DNA of 64,000 nucleotides. Source: Paracentrotus lividus. Its lineage: Eukaryota; Echinodermata; Echinoidea; Camarodonta; Echinidae. A model generated the notes under the pieces. It had not been told where the DNA came from. It searched no databases and was given only the letters and a program-made list of their open reading frames with translations. Where the stretch lies: assembly GCA_940671915.1 (NCBI GenBank), contig CALNVZ010003434.1:1392653-1456652 (forward strand), given 5' to 3'. A program made the translations under genes and the position numbers. Below, in pieces: positions 55,172 through 64,000 of this stretch. Within the stretch, counting starts at the first letter, position 1. Each line of letters begins with the position of its first letter.

Positions 55172-58100
55172 CTGTGGAAATCAATGAAGAGAAGAAAACG
55201 TGGTGAAGAATGCTGTCCTACTCAGAAGCAAGTGACAAATCAAAATTTGAGTTTTTGGTCTTTATTTTACCCAGCCTGCTCTTCTTCCTGACCAAATTTC
55301 ATCCATACTCAGTGAGCAAGCCCTCTTCTACCACTCACCATTTTCTAGCTCTTTTCCCACTCTTTTCTGGCTCTTTTTAAGAAGTCTGGGTGAATAGGCT
55401 CAGCTAGAAAATGTTGTTGCTTAAGATTTTCCCATAGGAATTTGTACACAAAATGGCTAGAAAATTATGAATTTTGTCACTTCTGCACAGCTTTCCCACT
55501 GTGATAAACATCTATCCTGGAGATATGGTTAGGTAAAGCACTATGATATTAAATTGACATCAGTGTAAATTTCAAGACACAATTTCATGTTTTACAGGGT
55601 ATATCCTTTTTGGAACTTGCTTCATTCTGGAAAAGTAGGACAGTATTGTGCCAGATCACATTGTAGAAGGTCATAATTAAAAATGTCCCAAAATGTCAGA
55701 TTTGATCAATAAAAAATTCTTAGAAATAGGGGGGGGGGGGGGGGGGGGGGGGGCACGTTTCAAATAATGCAAATTCTACAATATTAGAATGCCGAATCCA
55801 AAATAACTAAATTATATGTATCTTTGGTATCATAAGATGTTGATACATGTAGAATAAATTATAAATGACAAAATGTTGATGGAAAAGGTAATTTTTGACA
55901 GAGAAAGTTAGCAAAAATCTGTCAATAATAACAATACTTTGTAAGGGCATAAGCATCCTTGTTGTTATATTCCTTTACTTAACTCATACAAATCAAAACG
56001 GTTAACAACAATACTTACTGGCATGTTGAACAGATGGGACTATATGAGCAGAAAACTAATGGGAGGAAAATTACAGAGGAGCGTTAAAATACACATCAAT
56101 TATTTACGGTTTTCAATCAAGCTAAATAAAATCATGATCAAAGAGAATAATTTTTGTTTTTTTCCTAAAAAGCAAGAGTTATCTAGATTCAGATAAAAAT
56201 AAACTCAAAGTATGTATTACAATCAGCTACAATGTATAGTCATTTTGTAAAATAAATAGCATACAGCATCTGGGTTTAAACATATATCTATGAATAAAGC
56301 CAAAAATAATGCAAATCCTATGCTACCAGTATAATTTCAAAGAACTGCACTTACATCAGGGTTCCCACAGAAATTTGAAAACAGAATTCCATGACTTTTC
56401 CATGACTTTTCCATGACTACCTTTCTGGCACGGTTTCCAAAATCAGACGTGTTATGATGGCCTCTACCTCCCCTCACAGCCATCCGTTCCACCCACTATC
56501 TTACTCATGACATGTACATCTATTATCATTAGTATATGGGCTGTTTCTGACCAGGGTACCATTTTCGTTTCACCAACACCCAAAATTCAAAATTATCTTG
56601 AACACAAACTCATGTAATTTTCTTGAACTGACAGATTTCCTTGAACTATTTCCAAATTTTCAGAGCACAGCATGCAGATCTTGTCACAAAAGTGAACTAT
56701 ATAATATATGTAAATGTCAATTTTTCCAGGCATAAGTTAGGATCCTGAATTCACAGTTGCTACAAAACTTCCACATAAAAGTCATGGAATTCTGTTTTTG
56801 AATTTCTGTGGGAACCCTGAATTATATGAAGACGAAACACTTTACATATGACCCACATGAGCCAATCGTAACAAAAGAATGACATTTCAGTTTAACAATA
56901 AGGTGACATGAAAAAAAAGGCTAACAAAGACATCCTCATCCTAAATTCTCAACTTAGTGCTCGTTTCACTCTACATTACAAAAAAAAATGAGGGCATTTG
57001 TGACACAACTTGAGGACACCAGCTAAATTAACAACTGTATTTCTCTCCTGGCAAGTCCAAGCTATTTTGCGCAGTAACAAACTGGACATTCAGAGCCAAA
57101 AATAGGGCTTGTTTGAAAAATCTTAAATGAAATGTCAATCCTTAGGTACATTCTTGAAGGCACTACGAATCTTCAACAAAAACATTTTTTTTAAAATAGC
57201 TGAAATAACTCAATTCATAATCAATAATTTATGATCATTTATTCGTTGGTATAAACTGGACCAGAAAAAAAATGGTGTTTTTAAATTTTGACTTTGTTCA
57301 CATATAACTCTGAATTTAAAAAAATAGATCTAAATTGGCATAGTCTTATCCTCTTAAACATGTAATAAACATTGTAAGGACATATTTTAACGTTAATACA
57401 ACTTCGAGTTTTCTGGCAAAGTCAAGTTTTGAAAAATATGTCAGGTAACACACGGGACAAGTAACATACAGGACAATTATTTCCTGTAATATTTTTCATT
57501 AAAAAATTGGTGTAGCCAAGGTGTAGCAACATCTTTTGTTAATAAATCTCTCTGATAAAACAAAAGAAACATAACACAAAACACAAATGTAAAAAACACT
57601 TATTTTGTTTCATTTGTAAAGGTGGGAGGGTCAGTAATAAAAATGCATGATTTCACATCAGCTGAGTAAATTTTGTGAGACTATTTCTGAGACCTGAATA
57701 TTTTAAACTTGTCTAAAAAATATGGAAAGCTATGTGATAGGTTCGTGATATTTTCACCAGAGTTAGTCAAGAAAATATAGAAACAGAAAATACATACTTT
57801 TCGGTTGTACTCGTATGAAAAATCTCTTTTTTAAATGGTTGAAAATAGCATTTTTTAATGCATTTTATTATTTTTTTTCATGAATATTATGACCTTGAAA
57901 TTACCTTTTGACCTCATTTGCATGAAGTTCATTTTATACCCTTTATGGTGATATACATGTATGACACATTATGTATACCTTTACAAACCCACTGACACAC
58001 TTGACACAAAAATGGTCAAAATGTCAAAAAATCACCATCCTGGAAACAAATAGCGTGGACTTGCCCCTCTATGCTCCAAAAATCATGAGGATATCTTGAA

Positions 58101-60981
58101 AATTGGACATTTCATGTTTTTTTTTTATTTTATTAAACTTCATTTTCAAGTAACTTTTCCGGAGAGGACACAGTATTTGACACCAAAACAGCAATTGAAA
58201 CATCTTGTGTAACTAAGAGATTCAGAACCCTTTGGATGTATTGTGTTCTGATAGCCATGTTGGTAGTGATTAATCAGTTGTGACTTGATATGTCAACTAA
58301 TTACCATGAATGTTGAGTAAATTTGTACAAAACTTGAAATTTAAATTCTCTGAAAACAACTAAAACAGCAAAACTGGTGACAAAATGTGACATATTAAAA
58401 ATACATTGACTGATCGGCGCGAGTCATTTTGAGCATCTGGCGTACTGTATTGAGAAGTGTGGTGTATGATGTGAGTGACAGAAAGTCTACATATTCTGAT
58501 GCTAGCTACTACCCCTGTGCATGTACCACGTTAAGATGCTAGCCACCACCCATGTACCACCACCCCTACACACCAGCATGCTTGCTCACCACCACACCCA
58601 AAACCACCACCAACAAAACAGAATGTATGCAGACTACATGACTGTAGACCACATAACATTCAAGCTCTCGAGGCAAGGGATGCCACACCCTTTCAGCTTT
58701 CCACTGGAAGCTACATGTATGTCCCGGGAGTTATGTAGAACTTGGGATGTCATAAAACTGGGAAAAATGGAAATCATGAACACCAATTATAATAGCAGAG
58801 TATGATCACAGAGTATGAGAGTTGCGAGACACGACAAACTGGAAAGCTGCCATAGCCAAGAGGTAAATGCAATTCCATGACTTTTCCATGACCAAAATCC
58901 CCTTTCCATGCCTTTTCACAAACTTTCCAAATTCCCTGACTTTTCCCTGACTTTCCATGACCACAAATTTTTCCAGGATTTTCCAGGATTTTCCATGACC
59001 GTAGGAACCCTGAAATTACATTTTGATGTTCCAAATGATTTTTCAGTCTTTTAAAGCAACATATTGATTTCTTTAAAGATTTTTAATATATGATGGCTAA
59101 ATTAATAGATTTGAATCAATACTTACTGGAGAGGCAGACAGAACAGACGTAGCCTATATCAATCAGTGTGCGATGGCAGAAACATGCTGCTCTATAGTCA
59201 ACATGGATGGCTGGAGGTAAGACCAGACTCTCTCTTAGGCTAGGAGATGGGAGGTATACCCACTGGAAGATAAGAAAGAAACAAGATTAACATGCTGCTC
59301 TATAGTCAACATGGATGGCTGGAGGTAAGACTAGACTCTCTCTTAGGCTAGGAGATGGGAGGTATACCCACTGAAAAGTAAGAGAAGAAACAAGATTAAC
59401 ATGCTGCTCTATAGTCAACATGAATGACTGGAGGTAAGACTAGACTCTCTCTTAGGCTAGGAGATGGGAGGTATACCCACTGGAAGATAAGAGAGAAACA
59501 AGATTAACATGCTGCTCTATATGGATGGCTGATGTTAAGACTAGGCTCTCTGTTTAATAGGTTAGGAGATATGTATATTTTAAACTTAGAAATTGCAAGA
59601 GTGCATATACACACAAAAAAGTCATAGAGCTATAGTGCATACATTTATTATACAATAGAAGATGTGCATACTATAGAATATGTACAGAACAAAACCTTAT
59701 AAGTACATGACAAACTTTTACTTGTACTGCCCTGTCCTAAAACACCAACTCTGTTTCAGGCTTATTTTCTCTCCTTAATTTATGTTCAGTGAGGGTATTA
59801 TATTACTGGCATTAGACAGCAGGGTCCTGTTTTCCATGAAAAACAAAATTCTGATGTAGTACAGTCATACACCCCTTCGCTGCAGGGATAATGTAAAGTT
59901 TTGTTCTGTCTACTGTTGGTGTTGCATCAAACTCATCACTGTGACAGGGTCATGCACAGATCTGGTCATGCATATCGCATACAACTTACAAGTAGGTATT
60001 GGAGTAACCCCATTGTTGATAGGAGCTTGAGATATTTCCCTCCTGTGATGTCACATGCCTGCTGTAATAGACTTGAATCCTTGTCCAGGATACATGCATC
60101 AAGAGGAATGTTCTACAATCAAATAAAACACAGAGAGATACGCAATCGACAAAGATTAATAAATGGCCAGATTTTTTTTTTTGTGGTGGCAAGCTTATAG
60201 GCTAAGGCGACTTACCAAAAGATAAAGCCGCAGCCCCCTGCGTGAATACTGCACAGTGGGATTATATGCCCGATGTACCGATCCCCTATTATTCTTCTAT
60301 TGACTTTATGAATGGGGATTAGTATGTTCGGTACAAAACACCACTTTGAAGCTTTCACGCAGGAGGCCGCGGCTTTCTCTTTTGGTAAGTTGCATAATAC
60401 TATATAAGAGAAAACTGATATTTTTGAGCTTTTGGACTAAGTGGGGGAAATTCGAGAGGGAAAAAGTGGGAGGAAACCTCCCATAAAAAAGGGGCAAAGG
60501 CAGAAAAGAGGAGAGGGGAGAGAGGGTCAAGGAGAGAGGGGCAGAGGAGAGAAAGAGACAAAGATAGAAAGAGAGATAAAAATGAGGGGACAAGAGAGGG
60601 GTGAATAGGAGGTATATCACTTGAGGCAAAAAAGGCATTATTCAAGAATGAATCAGCTATTGGTTAACTGGCAGATGGAGTACAAAGACAAAAAAAAAAA
60701 TAAAAAATAAAAAATAAATCATCAAATTGAAATAGTAGAAAATGAAATGAGACACAATAAAACCATGATAGGAAAAAATCTCATTCACTTGTAGTTCCTC
60801 ATTATGAAAGACATGAGCATTGCATAATTTTTTCAACAATTTTAATGACACATAACACAGCTTTCATGTAAGGATAGCTCGTGCATAAACAACTTGAAAG
60901 TCATACCTCTTTTTGGGCGGTGAAGGTGACATTCATGAAGTTCATATACTGAGAGGCACTGTCATCTGCTGCTTTGAGTAC
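55093..60981 (-). CDS. TFIIH subunit p34 (GTF2H3/TFB4), 3' half
   Basis: Five minus-strand exons (60907-60981, 59990-60112, 59127-59262, 56019-56055, 55093-55171) join in frame to give the C-terminal 149 residues of a protein of about 300 residues. They read [73 protein letters not shown] and the basic tail KMKRKKKSS. This covers the last part of the von Willebrand A-like domain and the C4-type zinc domain, whose Cys pairs CFC, CSVC and CSTC are all present. The subunit is part of the TFIIH core used in RNA polymerase II initiation and nucleotide-excision repair, where it pairs with p44. Upstream exons for the N-terminal half are not recognised before the window's end. All junction phases match. 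Confidence 0.95.
55728..55753. repeat. Poly-G run
   Basis: About 26 consecutive G in an intron of GTF2H3 (poly-C in the transcript). It could form a G-quadruplex in DNA and is prone to length error. Confidence 0.95.
56019..56055 (-). CDS. GTF2H3 micro-exon (37 bp)
   Basis: Acceptor CCTCCCATTAG, donor GTAAGT. Encodes (I)[11 protein letters not shown](H), supplying three Cys of the zinc domain. Phase 1 in and phase 2 out, exactly bridging the neighbouring exons. Confidence 0.9.
56356..56821. mobile_element. MITE with CAGGGTTCCCACAG ends
   Basis: Terminal inverted repeats of about 45 bp beginning TCAGGGTTCCCACAGAAATT, with GAATTCCATGACTTTT inside each. 466 bp, in an intron of GTF2H3. CAGGGTTCCCACAG ends are seen in hAT-type non-autonomous elements. 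Confidence 0.85.
57000..58850. other. Intron of GTF2H3, no further feature
   Basis: AT-rich intronic sequence. A CCACCACCC-rich patch lies at 58540-58620. No exon recognised. Confidence 0.5.
58862..59014. mobile_element. Solo half of a CAGGGTTCC-type MITE
   Basis: Repeated CCATGACTTTTCC and TTTCCAGGATTTTCC motifs, ending CGTAGGAACCCTGA. This corresponds to one arm of the element type at 56356-56821. Confidence 0.7.
59127..59262 (-). CDS. GTF2H3 exon: zinc domain start
   Basis: Acceptor CTTATCTTCCAG, donor GTAAGT. Encodes [19 protein letters not shown], then [20 protein letters not shown] and CSVCLS. Phase 0 in and phase 1 out. Confidence 0.95.
59183..59571 (-). repeat. Tandem copies of the acceptor and 5' half of a GTF2H3 exon
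   Basis: Units start at 59183 (the real exon), 59291, 59400 and 59508, with a 108-bp period; the last is partial and more diverged. Each complete unit contains the splice acceptor and the first 80 bp of the exon (TGGGTATACCTCCCATCTCC…) and then runs into CATGTTAATCTTG. Splicing to an upstream copy without splicing out again would meet a TAA right after the codons for RAAC. Confidence 0.93.
59990..60112 (-). CDS. GTF2H3 exon: vWA-like domain end
   Basis: 41 codons, phase 0 both ends, donor GTAAGT. Encodes [20 protein letters not shown], then [10 protein letters not shown] and LLQYLL, a near-match to the conserved [24 protein letters not shown] segment. Confidence 0.95.
60210..60390. mobile_element. 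Small palindromic MITE with splice-donor-like ends
   Basis: 181 bp. Ends ACTTACCAAAAGATAAAGCC and, inverted, ACTTACCAAAAGAGAAAGCC; arms of about 38 bp end TGCGTGAA. Because ACTTACC is the complement of GGTAAGT, each end carries a consensus 5' splice site, on opposite strands. Located in a GTF2H3 intron. Confidence 0.85.
60907..60981 (-). CDS. GTF2H3 exon: first recognised in the window
   Basis: 25 codons, phase 0 both ends. Encodes [20 protein letters not shown] then TAQKE, close to the vertebrate [21 protein letters not shown]. Confidence 0.95.
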
Positions 60982-61194
60982 CTTCAGTGAAAATAGAAAT
61001 AAAATAAAAAATCACAATACATATTGCATCACATTTTATTTAATCACAGATAAAAACTCACAAATCAGCCATAGTGGGGTGCCTAGGTACCCAGTCATTT
61101 CAAATTCATGTAAAAGTTTAGTTTTTGGTACCAAATTGAAGGTTAGGATCTGTAGAACAACTTTTTTTCGAGTGGCAAGCATGTACGTTGAAAA

Positions 61195-62345
61195 ATTCAA
61201 AATGGCCGCCATAATTCAAAATGGCCGCCAAATTCAATGCTTTTTGCATTCAGAGTCATGTTTTTTGTAATACTGAGTCTAAAATGAGGATCTTTCTTCC
61301 CACATTTATATTTCAATGTATCAAGAAATGAATAAACATGAAATAAAACATGATCGGAGCCTTTCTTCAATTCAAAATGGCCGCCAAAATCCAAAATGGC
61401 TGCCATTTTCAAGGTTTTTGCATAAAACGCCATATCGTTTGAAGTATTGAGTCTAAAATGATGATTTTTCTTCCTACATCTATGTTTCCAAGTGTCAGGA
61501 ATTGACTAAAAATGAAATAAAACATGATTGGAGCCTTTTTTCATTTCAAAATGGCCGCCAAAATCCAAAATGCCTGCCATTTTCAACGTTTTTGCTTCCC
61601 ACGCCATATCTTTTGCAGTATTGGGTCTAAAATAAGGATTTTTCTTCCTACATTGAGGTTTCCATGTGTCAGGAATTGAATAAAAATGAAATAAAATATT
61701 ATCAGGGCATTTCTACATTTCAAAATGGCCGCCAAAATTCAAAATGGCCGCCAAAATCCAATATGGCTGGCATTTTCAAGGTTTTTTTCAGTGCTTGCTA
61801 AATCTGATTTTATAATGGAGATTTTAATTCTCGACCTATGTTTCCATTTGTAAGGAATTAAAAAAAGAAAGTGAAACATGATAGCAGCATATCATCATTT
61901 CAAGTGGCTACCACAGTCCAAAGTGGCTGCCATTTTCATTATTTTTCTCTGGCAAGGCACCAACTATATCTTTTGGAGTACCAAGTCTAAAATGAGGATT
62001 TTCTTCCTATATACATGTTTCCATTTGTCAGGAATTGAATAAGAATCAAAATCAAATAACGGAGCATTTCTTTCATTCAAAATGGCCAACAAAATCCACA
62101 ATGGTCGCCATATTCAAGACTTTTTGCATTGCATGAAACATGATAGCTAGGAGCCTATATCATTTCAAAGTGGCAGCCAAAATACAAAAGTGGTGCAACA
62201 TTAAAGGTTTTTTTTCATATATTTTATACATGTAGTACTGAGTCTAAAAAGGACTGTTTTTCTTTCTACATCTATGTTTCCATGTGTCAGGAATTTAATG
62301 AAAATACAATAAGACATGATCAGAGCATTTCTTCATTTAAAAAAT
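61195..62345. repeat. Tandem repeat, about six units of 170-190 bp
   Basis: Each unit contains CAAAATGGCCGCCAAAATCC, TGCCATTTTCAAGGTTTTTG, GTCTAAAATGAGGA and TTTCCATGTGTCAGGAATTG. Divergence grows to the right. No coding potential. Confidence 0.88.
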
Positions 62346-62494
62346 TGTATGAAATATATTTAAACCTCCCGGTCTAAGGGCCGAATACTGAGGACCACAT
62401 GGATAGCAATGATATCAATTCAAACCAGTCAGTGCTAAATGAGCTGCAGCCAAATAACTCAAAGGAGAGCATGGTGTTGAAACTGAGACTGGGT

Positions 62495-64000
62495 TACTTT
62501 GTACATAATTATGAGAGCAAGGGGCCTAGAGTTAGACATCAGACTAAATAGTGTACGATGGCACAGAGGTTACAACCCAGACTTGGCCTTTGCCTCCAGT
62601 TCCTTCAACCAGTGTGAAGAGCTGGTCTTCGACCCTATTCCCCATACTCAACATCGCACAATTAGGCTTAGGGGAAATGCTTTTGTCACTCCTAGACCTG
62701 TCCACTTCCGTCGTCAAAAAAGCGAATTGTAAAAAGTTCGTTGACTAATCAATCAAGGATCTACCTGCAGCTCCCAGCAACTTGGAATATTTTTTCAATT
62801 TGTTAAAGAAACCTTTGAAGCGACACATCCCCCTGACTGCCGTACCAACTTCATCGAAGGCCTCACAGATTACTCGAAGGCCTTATTGAGATTATATAGA
62901 TAAATGCCAGATAGACCCCTCGAGACAAGCTTACTGAGACCATAACTGAAAGCAAGAGGATATGGCAGGAATTCATTCAACAACATGACTCGCAGCAATA
63001 GGAAAAGTGCTTGAAGACTATTTGCAATGATGTACACCAAGCCTTAACCAAAAACAGAGGTGACTGCAAACCAAGTGGCCCGTATACTAAATAAAAGATG
63101 TTTCACTGTGTAGCACTTTACTCAAGGAGCCCGTTTTCTCTCTCTATTATGTAACAGAAATGAAACCCTGATCACACTCAAAGAGAGCCAATTTCCCCCA
63201 CTACGGTGGCCTCCTGTAACCAAGAGCCCTATGGTTTCACCACCCCCTTTAGCTTATTAGAACTACGCAGTGATATCGAAGCCATGAAGAACAACAAGGC
63301 AGCAGAGATCAACAATTTTCTCTGCGAGCAAACAAAACACCTAGGAACTGTAGTACTAGACCCGGTGGTCCCAAAGAACTACAAACCCATCTCCCTGCTG
63401 TGGCATAGGCCTACATGTATATACCTCCTTCTCAATCAAATTGCTACATTTGTGGATGACTATCTCATCCATGAACAGGCTAGTTTAAGACCTGAAAGTC
63501 CTGTACTGGTCAACTACTTGACCTTACTCAGTATAACGAGGATGGTTTTGAGACACCATTAATTATCGGATCCTAATCAAGAAGCTCTTCAATCTGACTA
63601 AAGGCCTGCAGTTGACAGAGCCCATTTAAACAATGCTGTCCAATAGGTGCTTCTTTGTAGAACTCAATGGGAGCCACAGTAAATGGGGCACCCAGAAGAA
63701 TGGCGCACCCTGAAGAATATTGCCTACCTCAAGGGAGTGTCTTTGCCCTCTCTTCTTTAACATACACTAATGACCAACCGGTCCATCCATATACCAGAAG
63801 ATACTTGATAGCTTCAAAGTAGAGTTTCTGAATGATCATTATAGGCAATAACTGGGAGCAATCATCCACAGCAATCACCTGTAATCTTTTTTCATCGATC
63901 AAGCACATATTGCATTCAAGGAGTAGGTATAGCATTATTGGTGCCACAGAGAAGCCTAATTTGTCCCAGAAATCAGCTGTGTCGATGAGGAGTTCACAGG
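62495..64000 (+). mobile_element. Degenerate non-LTR (Jockey-like) retrotransposon
   Basis: Plus-strand fragments in different frames. Endonuclease end at about 62556-62700 (HRGYNPDLAFASSSFNQCEE, FDPIPHTQHR). Reverse transcriptase at about 63270-63560 (NNKAAEINNF, NYKPISLL, DDYLIHEQASLRPES). Further RT at about 63630-63790 (FFVELNGSHSKW and a GVSLPSLL-like …NIHTNDQPVHP block). Frameshifts and stops throughout, and the catalytic YADD region is decayed. It is a dead element, and no intact open frame over 118 codons remains. It may continue past the window. Confidence 0.85.

Noticed and set aside
63206..63562. Host gene with a 118-residue product
   Set aside because: The sequence is reverse transcriptase from a decayed non-LTR element, with further pieces in other frames on both sides.

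Overview
This is animal nuclear DNA: split genes with GT-AG introns, SINEs, many short inverted-repeat transposons, long tandem repeats and an assembly gap. It is most likely an echinoderm, probably a sea urchin. The strongest pointer is a foldback transposon whose arms begin with tandem 15-bp repeats, the layout described for sea urchin TU elements. tRNA-derived SINEs and repeats built on GCGAAGCGCGAGC fit but are less specific. Species is inferred, not proven.

Layout. (1) 1-14882 is an indel-rich second copy of about 20.87-32.82 kb and ends at a run of N (14883-15197); it looks like unpolished long-read sequence or an uncollapsed haplotype and should not be annotated as genes. (2) 15.2-19.7 kb is a repeat island: four GC-rich minisatellite arrays arranged head-to-head, a 450-bp tandem duplication, and a 2.1-kb foldback element carrying a nested SINE. 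(3) 19.86-29.53 kb (minus strand) is a secreted fibrinogen-related gene: TATA/Inr promoter, signal-peptide exon, a 78-codon exon of unknown fold, an EGF exon, a Thr/Ser-rich exon and the first part of a fibrinogen C-terminal domain. Its large intron holds palindrome arrays and tandem repeats. (4) 34.43-47.37 kb (minus) is a SEC14-like gene (CRAL-TRIO plus GOLD domains), nearly complete across 12 recognised exons, with one exon that breaks the frame. (5) 50.75-52.08 kb (plus) is a complete two-exon CCCH zinc-finger gene, divergent from the SEC14-like gene. (6) 55.09-60.98 kb (minus) is the 3' half of the TFIIH subunit gene GTF2H3, convergent with the CCCH gene. (7) 61.2-64.0 kb holds a tandem repeat rich in CAAAATGGCCGCC and a decayed non-LTR retrotransposon.

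The genes are unrelated in function (secreted lectin-like recognition, lipid-binding transfer, RNA binding, transcription/DNA repair) and form no operon. The most unusual signals are two independent cases in which an exon edge with its splice site has been amplified into a tandem array (SEC14-like exon at 38.5 kb, GTF2H3 exon at 59.2 kb), the nested head-to-head minisatellite arrays around the foldback element, and a 7-kb segment bracketed by arrays of a perfect palindrome.
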